DNA from: Asterochloris sp. CNOR1
Lineage: Eukaryota; Chlorophyta; Trebouxiophyceae; Trebouxiales; Trebouxiaceae
Assembly: GCA_963969365.1 (NCBI GenBank)
Contig: OZ017760.1
Span: 1,426,001-1,490,000, forward strand
Length of the DNA stretch: 64,000 nucleotides
Reading direction: 5' to 3'
Shown here: one piece after another, positions 12,005 to 23,950 of the stretch
How the letters are laid out: each line of letters opens with the position of its first letter
Position numbering within the stretch: position 1 is the stretch's first letter
Notes under the pieces: generated by a model
What the model was told of the DNA's origin: nothing
The model's input: the letters and a program-made list of their open reading frames with translations, nothing else
Database searches by the model: none
Made by a program: the position numbers and the translations under genes

Positions 12005-13484
12005 TGAGGCCATGTAAGGTGCGACCCCACGGGGCTTGAGGACTGGTCATCAGTACCCTTGATCCCTTGGCACAGGTGGACACCTGCAGGTCTTCATCTC
12101 CCCCGGCGGGCAGAAGAAGACCGTCAGCAATCATGAAAGTATTTTGCAGGCAGGTTCAAACCACCAGGTGGTGAGGTGATGGTTGGCAGCCATGCTGCCT
12201 GTGTGTGCTGTTCAGATAACGATGTGTACATTCAAGGCCCGGAGGAAAGGGCTCTTCGCACATCAAGCTGATTCAGCTGAGGTGGGCAGTGCGTCTAGCC
12301 CCCTGGCTGTCCCTCTGCCAAGCCTAGTCTTGCCAGGAGTGGTGGCTGCAATGCAGGCAGGCTTGAAGATGCCTAATGATGCTACAGCTGCATCCCTTTT
12401 GTGCCTGGACGCCCCCAAAACCACACACATGACAATGTCTGCTGCACAATGCCTGATCAGGCGTGCAGGTCGGGCACAGCCCACACTTTCAGAAGCTCAT
12501 GAAGCAATGCTACTGCCCAGTCCAAGACCAGGGCGCTAAGCAGCCGCGCATCAACATAGTGGGGCAGGTGAAAGGTCAGTATGTGCTGGCGGCATCTGGC
12601 GAGCACGTAGAGACCCTGCCTTGTGTACAAATTGCGATCTTTGATCATGCTTCCTGTCTTCCAATGGTGCTGGAACTGACGGTTCTGAGCTGCACCTGCA
12701 TGCAAAGTACCCGCCACCTACTACAGCAGCCAGCTGCAGCGACTGCAGTGCTGTGTCTTGACGCTGAACCCTTGCAGCTCAGTCTTGTTTGCTGCTGCTG
12801 CCGCTTGAGGCAAAGGTTGCGCCCCTCAATCAATCAAGCGGTCCATGCTGCGAAGCTATTGTGTGGCAGCCTGAACGACCAGAGCCGAGCAGCTGCAGCG
12901 ATGCAGACCTGGTAGTAAACAGCAGGCCTTTCCTGGAGGTGGGCACTGTTACCATATGGGCCGCCAGCTGGACCTCACCTGAAGCGCTATGCCTGGCGCC
13001 AGGCAGCCTGCTTCATGATGGAGTCTGGGAAGCCTGGTCATGCAGGGGTGCACAGCCCATCTCGGCTGATGTGTTCTGTCTCATATGTGCACCATGCCTG
13101 GCATAACATGGCCTGCTGCAGCTTTGCTGTAGAGAGATGGTGGGCTAGGGGCATTGCACTGCTTTGCCCCATCAGCACCCAGCATGTTGCCGGAGCAGCA
13201 AGGCTTTTTGCTTTGCTGGCTTCACACCCACAGGCTGATGACAAGATATTGAGCAGGCAGGTGTGTAGCCTCTTCAGCTTCTGTTTCTTCCCTACAGAAG
13301 TTCTGGCGAAGCATTCAGGCTATGTATGGCATGCTAGAGCAGCGACAATCCGCAGATGTGCAGCTTGGTAGCTTGCTGTGCTGTCGGACACTGTCTGAAT
13401 TCCAGGCAGCCATGCAGCACCTGCTTCTGTACTGCCTGCAGAAGACATGGCGATGGAAGGTGCCCCCCCAAGAGCTTCCCCTTC

Positions 13485-13650
13485 ACCATTGTCAACGGCA
13501 TGGCGCTCGAAGAAGCCGTCCCACTGGCACGCTGCTGGTACAGACTGCCTAAGTAGAGCCAGCTGGACTCAGCTGGCTGGACCTGGCTTTTCTGTATGAG
13601 CAGTGTGCCAGTGGGACGGCTCCAAGCGTACACCCACCATCAACTGGACA
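13485..13650. repeat. Imperfect foldback repeat with a perfect 17-bp core
   Basis: AGCCGTCCCACTGGCAC at 13514-13530 is the exact reverse complement of 13605-13621. Pairing continues outward with mismatches (CGCTCGAAG against CTCCAAGCG). A second paired block, GCCAGCTGG with CTGGCTGG, lies at the centre near 13558-13580. Arms total perhaps 65 bp with bulges. Confidence 0.7.
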
Positions 13651-15016
13651 GGACAGGCAAGTTCCTGCAGCCTTTTGTCATCCTCTTTTCATGCTGTTGG
13701 CTGCTGTCTGTCCCTGCAGAGCGTCTGTGTCAGTCCCCCAAGATTGTCTGTGTCAATTGCTGATGAGGGGCTTCAGCCTCAGACAGCATGTGTCTGCAGG
13801 TTCACCCATGTTTGAAAACCTACATAGCTGGCCCCAAGAGGTAACGCATGGTATTCTCCCTCAAACGACACTGCCAGCTGTGGCTGTGTGAGTAAGAGGA
13901 CGCGCACCTCAGGATGTGTCAGGTGGGGAAAATTCTGCTGCCGGCCATCAACACCAGCGAAACGGTGCACTGACAGTGTATGCTGCACTGTGGGCAGCCC
14001 AGTCAACCAAGTCCCGAGCGAGGCCACATCTCAGGTGCATCTTGTGAAGATGAACTACCAGTCTGGTGTGCCCAATTTGTGTTGCAACAATGGCGCACGT
14101 GGTAACAACCTTGTTCATTCAGCACATCAACTGTATTGCTGGTGCTAACCACGCTTTTCTCTTCAGTCGTCCCAGTGCATGGAGTCTATATCCTCATTTT
14201 CTGCTCTGCTTATGTAGCCTTCCCTCCCTTCCGAAGCCCCAGGATCGGCAAGGAGATGTAGTTGCCTTGCGTAGCACGCAGCAAGCTTCTATAGCAACAG
14301 AATAAGCTCTGCACGTGCCAGGGCTTGAGGCAAGTTCAGCATACTGGGTAGCACAGTAACTAAAATGTGTTGGCTGACCTTGGGACGACATGCAGTGTCT
14401 GCTGATGACAGTGGCCTGCAGTCATGTAAGCCCCTGCAGCAAAAACATGTCAGCACAGGCACTTTGGAAGCAGGGTGACATTCCCTGGTTCTCCAATGCG
14501 CGAGCAGAATCTAGCCAAGCTTTAGATCAAGAGATCATTAGCAGAAAGCTCTGGCTGCATCCTGTAAATGTGCACCAGGCCAGCACGATAATAGTACTCC
14601 TAAAAGGATCCCTCCCCCCTTGAGAGTGACCTGAGCCCATCTGATCACGACAGGAAAGCCCCGGTTGGCTCTGTTTGATTCTAGTGCCTGTTCAAGCCAC
14701 TTCCGACACCACTTACAAGCGTAAACATCTGACAGGCAGCTTAAGCCTGTCTGTGATACAAGCTCTCAGTGAATGCTCAATAGCTCCACAGGAAATCAAA
14801 GTTCTGTCGACATCCAGAACCAGCAACAGAACAGCAACTTATTGCACCATGGCACTGCGCATGGCAAAAAGCTCAATGCAGCTGCAATCGCATTTGTGCC
14901 AGGCACAGGCAAGTTGTGCAGCACTCATACATATCTTTCATATGCTGTGCTTCCTGCATGGCCACGGCACAGGTGATCACAACGGAAATGCATGAGCATG
15001 ATCTGCAGGCCGCCCA

Positions 15017-18000
15017 TTGCCAGAGGCCACACGCCAGCTTGCTGGGCAACAAGGCCGGACTGATGTGAGCCAACACGATGCGAGCCACCAGGCAGGCAGA
15101 GAAAGGGGCAGGGGCAAGGCAGCCAGGGTGAGAGTGCATGTCACTCAGGCTAAATTTCGACAGAGCCACACCTACTGTTGCATGCTTGCTGCACTGCTGA
15201 TTTCGCTGTGCAGAGGCTTGTGCAAATGCATTATGGCCCTCTACTCATGCCGTGGTCAATCGTCACCTTCTGTCAGCTCTGTTGTTAGCTGTTTATCAGC
15301 TGATCGCACAGGACAGCTTGAGCGAATTAAGCTGGCTTCCTGCAGGGCACTGGGCGTGGCAGGGGCCGCGGGGGCAGGCTGCCGGCTGCAGGGGGTCTCA
15401 GCCAGGCCCTCGGACAACACCAGGGGCCAGCCCAGCACGACCATGCCCCTACCCTAGATGGCAGACAGAATGGTGGTCAGAAACAGCCCCCAGGCACTGT
15501 CCAGCAGCCGCAGCAGCGCAGGCTTCCTGCAGCGGGTGGACGGCAGCAGCAACAGCAGCAGCAGCAGCACCAAAGAGGAGAGGAGGCGCTGTCAGGGGGC
15601 GGAACAGATGGAGGTGGCGGTGGGCAGTCTGTTCTGGGGCGCAGCCCTTCGGGCAGGGGTGGCTACCTGAGCGCCAACCACCTGCTCAACTTCCAGCCCT
15701 ATGATCGTCAGCAGGTGCGGTCTGGGAGGCATGGGGAACCCTGTGCTGGGCGGGCCTGTGTCATGCTTCTTGCTGTGCAAGTGGGTGCCTGCTTTTATGG
15801 AGACAGGCAAACACGAGCCAGGGCCACAAGCCAACTCCATGGGCGGCCTACAAATATAAAGTGAGCTGTCCGCCTACTGTGCATGGCCAACCGGTTGCAC
15901 TGGCCCCATCGTTGTAGCCTATCAAGCCCTGTACTGAGTGTGGCGCAATGTGCCAGAACGGCAGCTTCCAGGCAAGCACTCTCTGCACAACCCGGCAGCT
16001 GCATTTTGGGAAGCTCAGCCTGGCATGGGTTCTGCCCGTGCAGGTGGCGGGCAGAAAGTTCTCATTGCACAGGGCAGGGCGGTGGCCATGTCTGCATGGG
16101 GACCACCCTGAGGCTCTGCTTGCAGGTGCTTGGCAGGGTGTTGGCGAAGGCGACCGACAGTGCCACGCAGCTTCTGCCATGCACCTATCCTTTACCCCTA
16201 CTGCACCCCTGACAAGTAGCTGCTGTGCAGAAGGCTGGCAGGGATGGCCAATTGCACGGGGTAGGGCCTCTGCGCCCACCCCAAGAATCCTGAGGCATGT
16301 CACAGGGCACATTGTACTGTTGCACCTGCATTTGCTTGGCGGGCGAAATGATCAGGCCAGCACTCCTCAGAATGCAGCCAGTCTCTCACACTCCCTGTGC
16401 TGTACCTGCAGAAGCCTGAGAGCCAGTGACAGAGAGGGGGCCCCTGGCCCCCAGCGTTGCAAGCCAGAGGCATCTTGTGATGCTGCCGCTTAGAGGTGCC
16501 AGGCAGAGGCAGCCACAAGCGCTCTGGCACCCAGTACTGTTTTCTGCCATGTTGCCAGCACCCCCAGCACTTGACACGGCGTCATCTGCCGTGCAGGTTC
16601 CTGGCAGGGGAGGTCTGTTGGCAAGGGGCAGGGGTGGCCGCGGGCGCCGAGGGCGCCCCCGCTCCCTGCCCTACAACCGCAACAAGTTCCTGCAGGCCAA
16701 CTTCCGGTTCATGGTGTCAGACGCCAGTGACCTGCAACGCCACCAGACTGACGCTGACCTCATGCTGGACTGGGAGGATGTGCTGCAGGTGGGCTTTGCT
16801 TTCTTGGACAGCCCACTTGCCTGCGCTTGAGGTGAACCTCAGGGTGGCTGCCTTCAGGCTCTTCTGCTGCAGGCCTGCCCTGAAGCCATGCGGCAGGTAG
16901 GGTCTCAAAGTATGTTGCTCTGTAGCTGGAGCACACACAGGATCTGGACCAGTGCAGGCGCCAAAGCACCTGTGCTGGCCCTCATTTTCTAAGCAGGCTC
17001 AGTGGCAGAGTATGAGAAGGAGATCTTCAAACCATGCTTAAGCAGGAGGGTGAGCTGCACACAGAGATGTTGGCACACAGAGATGTTGGCCTAGGGTCAA
17101 ATGCAGTCTGCGCCTTGCGAAGCACGCAGCTGAATACCCAGCACACACTAAGCAGCCCGGGACACTCTGGTGCTTGCCCTGCAGGTTGAGGCAGCACAGT
17201 TAGGCAGCCTGCTGCCTCACAGCCCGTGGCTTCACAAAAATTCAAAGACCAGTTCTGCCCATGCAGGTGGAGATGCTCGCCCAGGGGGAGGTGCAATGCC
17301 CCATCAGCCTGGACACAGCCCCCCTGTGCCCCCAGATCACGCCTTGCGGCCACGTCTTTGCATTCCCCTCCATTATGCAGCACCTGATCACCCACGGCGG
17401 GGACCAGCTGCGCAAGACCAGCCCCTGCCCGCTGTGCTACTCCCAGATCGCGGCGCGGGAGCTGCGGATGGTGCGCGTGTACCACGTGGCGCGGCCTGAG
17501 GTGGGTTCAACAAGGGTGTGGGGCTGCAGCACACCTTGACGCGATGCATCATTTTCTTTCCAGGGCATCTGCTATCAGGGACCACATGCATGCTGCAGTG
17601 GAAACTTGAGGTGGGCATAGCAGCATGTGGGAGTACTCCCAGATCTTTGCATGGGAGCTGCGCATGATGCTTATACAGCGCCTGGGGCAGCCCAAGGTGG
17701 GTTGTGTGCTGCTGCAGCGGCATTGTTGGCTTGAGATCATGCTAATGTGCAACATTCCCACATGCACGTGTAGCCCCCAGCATTTGGCACACGTTACTGC
17801 CTGAACTTGACGCGGTGCTTGTTGAAACGTTGAGAGAGCAGCACTTCCAACCCTGCAGCAGGCCAAATGCCCTGCAATGATTATACACCTCTTGTGCTGG
17901 TCCAAGGCTACAGCTAGAGGGCACCAATGTCATGACGCCTGGTTGCTGAGGTCCATGCTGGACTTTGCTGCTTCATCGCTCAATATGGTAGGTTGGACCC

Positions 18001-21000
18001 TGCAGGTTGGCAGTACATTTACCTTCCAGCTGCTAAGGAGGCCGCGAGACAGCATCATTCCCAGCAGGGTCTACAGCAGCAGGGCAGAGGGCAGCCAAGA
18101 TGCCAAGGAAGGTGCTGCAGCAGGCTCTGACCCACCCCCCAGCACAGCCAGCTGTGGGGCCATGTCAGCAGCAGCTTCGTGGGCCTGCAGGCAAGGCATC
18201 GATGGCAAAGAGGGCGCTGGTGGCAAAGGGGGAACTGCGTCTCCAAGACGAGTGCCCGCCTCATTGTTTGCCAAGTACACGGTGGTCAGCAAGCCTGAGC
18301 CTCTGTGGCAGGTGGCAGCTGCTGAGCTGGCGGAGCATGCAGCACAGGTGGGCAGATGTGGGCTGCTGTCAGTTGTGGTCAGCATGTCCGTGCTCATGAG
18401 ACAGGCGGCAGCTACTGAGCTGGCAGAGCATGCAGCTCAGGGGGGCAGTGCTTGCCGTTGCAGTACAAGCTTGGGGCCGACAGGGCAGTGCTAAAACGGC
18501 TGTGCAATCAGCACAGCTGAGGAGAGCATGTGCAAGGTTCTCCCCGGCCTGAGCTCCTCCTGTGGCAGGCAGCGGGCGGCAGCTGGCAGTGGCGCACGTT
18601 GCACAGTGATACAATATGAAACCCTTCAGAAACTCCTGGAGTCTTGTAAGAGCCTCCAAGTGTCATGCTGTTGCGCTCAGGGACCAAGCTGCAACCTTGG
18701 GCAGGCTGGCATACTGTTGGGCTTGCTGCAGAGAATTGCTGCACGCCAGGCATCTGCAGCGGCCTTATTTGGCCTGCTCAAAAGTGTAAAAGGGCTGCAC
18801 GTGCAGGAGGCAGCTGTCATGCATCTTCATGGGGGCAGACACATGCTGCGCTGAGTCCACTGTGTGGCTTCAGGTCACCGCTGAGGGAGGCGTGGACGCC
18901 GCAATGGAGGCACCCTACATCTATGCAGCTCTGGATGCACTGGCCGCCAGGGCTGCTGCCTGGGCTGAGCACCGGCAGCGCAGCCTCATCAGCGCAGCTC
19001 CACAGGGCGCAGCTGCCAGCATGCTGCTGCCAGAGGCTGTTGGTCGGCAGGCTGCTGAGGTTGTAAGACAGGTGGGAACTTGTCTGTCAAGCCTAAAAGT
19101 CTGGCGCAAAGGCTGTGACTGCAATGTGTTGCACCATCAGCCAGGCCCAAACTGTGAGGCAAACGTGTGGCATGATGCAAGCAGCAATGCCACTGCATGA
19201 GTGATGCGAGCCCTGCACTGCACAGTCCAGCAGGGTGACCTGTGGCAGATTAAGCCCAACTTTCAGTGACAATAAGCAAGCTGATGTCAATCAGTGAGGA
19301 GCTAGGTGTGGCAGCCACATGCAGCATGCGTGCCTGCAATCACAATATGTCATGAGCTGCCACTTGCAGAGTGCCATCAACCCTCGGTGCTAGACAAGTC
19401 TCCATGGGGAAATAACATTGAGTTCCTGCACCTGCCCTGCAGTTCAGCACAGCTGCAGTGCAGACGTCCAGCCAGCAGATCACAGCGGCAGCTGAGCAGG
19501 CACACAGGATGGAGGAATTCCCCCTGCTGACTGGGATCTCGTCCCCTGAGGCACCTGCTGCCACCCATCCTGGTGCGCTGCATTTAGCACCAAAACAGTA
19601 GCAATGGAGAGGAGGGGGTGGATGTAAGACTGTCTGGAAGACTAGGGGCAACTAAGACCTGCTCCCATCGTCTGCATGTGGCGGCCTGTTGTCTGACCCC
19701 TTGAGTCCTGCCTGGGCAACATGCTGCAGCAACCAGTGCAGGTGCGCTTCAATAGGCAATTGAACATGGCCTTAGACTAAAGAGAACTGCAGGTTGCTAT
19801 GGAAGGCACTTGCACATGGCAACCCTGCAGCAAAATTGGTAGATTGAGCTGCAGATTTGCCTTTGAAGGCAGTTGCAGCTTGAGTTCTAAAGCTGGCAGG
19901 CTGAGTGCATTGAAATCCGCTTAGGGCCAAAGGTGGCGTCCCAGCTGCACTTAGCTGCAGCCAGACTGGTCACACTCTTGAGGCACGGCTGGAGCCCCTA
20001 CTGCTGCAGCTCCGGGGCGATCCACCTGATGCGATGCGGCATGGCTGCCTGTGCACGACAAGCAACCTCTCTGGCGCGGGGCTTTTGCTGCACCTGCCTT
20101 CTGGCTTCCGAGTGGCCAGCTACACAGCACTCACTGGCATGCTGCTCGTGCAGGCCTGAGGCCCAGACTGGAGCCCCTGCTGCGCTTAGCATCCTGCTCC
20201 CCTGATGCCCAGCTGCCAGCCAGTGCCACGTCTCAGAGGCAGGCTGGCTACCAGGCAGCCTTTACTGAATCTGAAGACGAAGCTGACCCGGCCGACATCC
20301 CAGCAAGTCCTGATGGTGAGCCCAGAGACGGTGACCTTTTGAAACCCAGGCATCCAGACTGCGCCAGTGAAGGTGCAGACCCTGCTTGGTGGCCCAGCAA
20401 GGCTGGAAGGTATCACGTGGGCTGGCGTGGCTGCTGCTTTGGGCTGTGCGTCTAGCTACTGACCACAATTCTGAAGAAAGCAAACTTGAAGAAAATTGTC
20501 CAGGCAGGTGCACCTGGGCTTTTGCCGTTGCGTGTGCTATATGAGCCAGTTTAGGAAAGACTTCCTGCTTCATCGCTCAGGAAGGACTGTCAGCTCCACC
20601 GTGAGCTCCTGAGACTCCTGTCTATTTCAGGTGTTGACCCTGCTGAGGTGGTGCCTGATGTCGGCGCTGATCAGTCAGGCCCAATTCCAGATCAGCCAGG
20701 AACAGCAGCTGTGTCCAAAGCTGTTCCAGTAAAATTACATACTGCAAAGCAGGATGGGCATTCAGACAGCCAGGCCGCTGCTGCTGGCTCGCTCACGTCT
20801 GATGGAGGCAGTGGAGCTGCTCCAGGTGGGACCCTGACCTTCCAGGTGGCCTACTGGCTCTTTGCACTCTGTGACCGTTCAAGTTACTGTGGTGATGCTT
20901 GGGCAAGCTGCTGTCCCTTGGGCCCCATTGTCAGTGCCAGATGTCGTCTGATAACCACCACCCCAACCAAATGACATGCTTCATCAAGCTGCACCGGGCC

Positions 21001-23950
21001 CCATCATGAAGGTGTCGTTCCAGTCCTTAGCTTCCACTGCAGGGAGTTCGCCAGTTGGGGGCTCATCTGCTCCTGGGGAGTTCTTCTTCTACCAGGCAGC
21101 AGATGGGCAGTGGCTCTTCCTGCATCCGATGAATGTGCGCATGCTGCTGGCCCACGCAGGCAGCTATGCCAGCTGTCCCCCACAGGTGTAGGAGAGAGCC
21201 TTTGGGATGTGCACTGCTCTGGTATATTATCTTGCAGCCTGAGAAGGGGGTTTTAATTTGATGTGCACCCTTGCTGATGTGATGACTGCTCCTTCTGGGG
21301 CGCCTGAAAGTGCTATACATCAGGAGCAGTAATGGTGCAGCAATTGTGGGCGCTGAGCTGCGTGGTCACTGCAGATCGAGGCCAAGGTGCTGGAACTTGA
21401 GGAAATGGTGCAGACTGAGGCGGTCCGCAAGAAGCTCAAGCACCTCGACCACCTCCCCGCCACAGGTGCGGGCTCATGGACGGCATCAGAAGCAGGCTAA
21501 GTTTGCTGGCCTACGTGGGAGCCGGAGGTGGTCTTGCTATACACGGCAGCTCTAGGCTACCCCTCATTACCAACACAAGCCTGCTGTGGCTGACAGCAGA
21601 TGTGCATGAGGGCGCTTTGATTTGTCTTTGCACTTGGACCAGGTATCGTGACATGCCTGCAGCAGCCACTCTGGCAATGCTGCTTGCGGCCTCTTGCTTG
21701 TCATACTAAGGGTCTTACTGGATGTGTGATGCCTGCACGTCTGTCTCCCCTGCTGCTGGCCCCATTGTTGTCTGGAGGAGTATTGTCAAGTGCAGGTTGA
21801 CAGTTTTGCAGGTATATTTGCTATTTGACTGTGTTCAGGTGCAGTACGGTCGTATCAGTGCAGCACCCTCCCATTTGCTGCATCCGCTGAAGTCCTTGGC
21901 CCACCTGACTCTGTTGCAAGCAGCCTCCTTTATCCTGGCCTCTGCCCTCAATGGCCATCGGCCCTCACCCAGCTGCATGCTCCACGCTACCTTGCTGCCT
22001 CCAGCCGCCAGTCTGCTGCCAAGGTGGCTCAGCTCAGTGTTGCTATATGCTCCTTTCCCAGCTGCACAATGACCTTATTCTGCTCTCTGCAGCCTCCTTC
22101 CTGCTGGCAGAAGTGGACCTCAGCTCGGTGCTGCCAACAGCGGCCCTGGAGCCCTTCACAGCCGAGGTTGCTACCAGGCACCAGCGGCGCGAGAAGAAGG
22201 TTGAGGCCGAGGCTGCACGTGAGCGTCGTGAGGCAGCAGCTGCGGTGGCTGCTGCAGCCAGGGCGGGTCAGAAGGCGCTGTCTGCGAGGGAGCTCAAGGT
22301 AGGGCACTGACTGACGCACCAGAGTCCAAGTTGTGATGTGCTTCTGGGCAGTGAGGGTTCGCAGCCAGGAGAGGGCTTGGAACACGGTCTTCTCAGTGAT
22401 GAAGCTGTGTCAATACAATCAGATGTTATCAGATGCAACTCGCCTGCGGACGGACCTGGACGCTGTGGCTGCTGCCAGGGACATGCAGAAGGCTCTGTCA
22501 ACAAGGATAGCTTGAGGCAGGCCATGCAGGCAGACATGAGCCACTCACTGCTGTGGCATGGGGCTTGCTGCCAGCTGTTGCCCTGGCTTGGTCGCCAGCT
22601 ACCATTCAGCAAATGAGATTACATATTGTACTGCTGCCACTGCACGGTGGCAGCATCAGGTGTGCAAGGCAGCTCGAAATCCACTGTGGCCCTTCCTCTG
22701 TTATGTCCTGCAAGGTCTGCCACAGATGGTGGCCTGCTGACTCAGAGACATAAAAGAATGCATGCCTTGGCTGATCCAGGCTGCAGCCTTGTTGTATTGC
22801 TTGCTTGACGTGATGCTCTGCTGTGCTGCAGGCCATGCCCAAGCCTTCCAGGGAGGCTGCTGTGGCCAGCCTGAGCGAGACAGAGGCCTTGAACGTGGCC
22901 ATTGCGGAGTCTCTGCGCCAGGGGCCTCAGTCAGAGACTGCCCAGGTGCGCTGCAAGTGGTACCCTGCAACAGTCTGCCGTGGTGCTCACTCGAGAGATG
23001 ACGCACCAGTCTTGGCCCATGGCTGCGTTCTGCGCCAGTAGTCACTGATAGAGGCTGAGCAGGTGTGCTGGGCCACATGGTCAATCTTGCCTGCTTCGCA
23101 CTCGAGGGATGTCGTGGACATGCTAGCCCGTGTCAGCTTGCTGCGCCATGTGCCTCCATCAGAGGCTGGCCAGGCGTGCTGGGCCTCTGCCTGACATTGT
23201 GCCTGAGCATGCTGGCACAACTTGCAATCTGTGTTTGCCTGGCTATGTGGCCAAGTTGTTGCACGCATAGTCCACCAGCATGGCACTGTGTCCGACACGT
23301 CTCATGTCTGTGACTCCCTGGTATCCTTGAGAACAGAGCTGCCATTGCTTTGTGGGAAGTACACCACTCAAGCTCCTTCAGGAGTCATCCTGTCCATGCT
23401 ACAGAGTGCTGATGGCGATGCCAGTGGGGAAGAGGGCCCCTATCGCCAGCCACCAGAGAGCGGAGTGTCCTTTGCTCGCATTGCCAGCATGGGTTTCGCT
23501 GCAACAGGCCCTTCTCTGGGGTTTGCTGCCACAGGGCCAGCAGGTGAGACAGCACTGCACTTCTGAGCCGTACCGGGGCTCTTGCCGTGTGCGCCATCAC
23601 GCGGGTCTTGCAACCTGTGCTCTGGCACCCTTGCTGGCAGACTTGAGAAGGCCAGTATGCAGAGCTGCAGCTTTCCAAGTGCACACTGTCTTGTGAGCTT
23701 GCTGTGCCTGCCTACAGCGCGCCACACAGGGGCCAGTGCATGGGGAGCAGGAGGGGCTGCAGCACAGAGTGCGGCCCCTCCAGGCAGCTCCCCAGGCGAG
23801 TCATCTGTCTGGGGCGCCAACCTGGCACAGCAGATCCAGGCTGCTGCTGAGCAGTCCAGGAGACAAGGCGCCGGCAGCGACAAGGACAAGAAGTCCAAGA
23901 AGGGGGGCAAGCAGATGGTGGTGCTAGGCGGCTCTCAACGGCGTTACTGA
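15017..23950 (+). CDS. RNF10: RNF10-like protein with degenerate RING domain
   Basis: Homology to RNF10 rests on ordered blocks. Exons chain in phase 0: 15017-15127 (starts MPEATRQL); 15346-15714 (RG-rich, Gln run, then LSANHLLNFQPY); 16597-16788 (YNRNKFLQANFRFMV ... LDWEDVLQ); 17267-17500 (RING region); 18006-18347 (STFTFQLLRR ... FAKYTVV). Later exons include FFFYQAADGQWLFLHPMNV near 21085, a Glu/Arg-rich helix near 22190-22295 and a Lys-rich tail ending GGSQRRY before TGA at 23948-23950. In animals RNF10 is a RING E3 ligase and nuclear regulator. Here three of the eight expected zinc ligands are Ser or Ala (CPIS, CGHVFA, FPS), so ubiquitin ligase activity is doubtful. A TGTAA signal follows the stop. 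The N-terminal exons are less certain than the core. Confidence 0.88.
15544..15570 (+). repeat. CAG/CAA run encoding polyglutamine in RNF10
   Basis: Eight consecutive CAG or CAA codons follow an Arg codon and lead into His-Gln in the frame of RNF10 exon 2. They lie in a low-complexity, RG- and Gln-rich N-terminal region. Confidence 0.8.
17631..17704 (+). repeat. Copy of the RING exon 3' end inside the next intron
   Basis: The last 64 bases of the RING exon plus its donor (17437-17507) are echoed here, about 70% identical by eye. Both contain TACTCCCAGATC, GGGAGCTGCG and the final AGGTGGGTT. The copy is open in the matching frame (YSQIFAWELRMM against YSQIAARELRMV). Confidence 0.8.
18400..18595 (+). 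repeat. Copies of an RNF10 exon end (AELAEHAAQ) in the following intron
   Basis: The exon end at 18310-18347 (GCTGAGCTGGCGGAGCATGC then AGCACAG) is echoed at 18400-18440 (ACTGAGCTGGCAGAGCATGC then AGCTCAG). A weaker copy lies near 18550-18590. The first copy lacks a usable GT after its CAG. Confidence 0.75.

Larger units (their letters stand above)
11521..15016. other. Divergent intergenic region between FZR and RNF10
   Basis: This 3.5 kb must hold the upstream regions of both diverging genes. It contains two foldback repeats (11811-12004 and about 13485-13650) and many short open frames. The longest, plus strand at about 12183-12539 and 12463-12915, have no recognisable domain and no convincing splice chain. 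An unannotated small gene cannot be excluded. Confidence 0.5.

Noticed and set aside
12183-12915. Plus-strand gene between FZR and RNF10
   Set aside because: Frames over 110 codons exist but show no domain, no matched splice phases and ordinary low-complexity composition for this GC-rich DNA.
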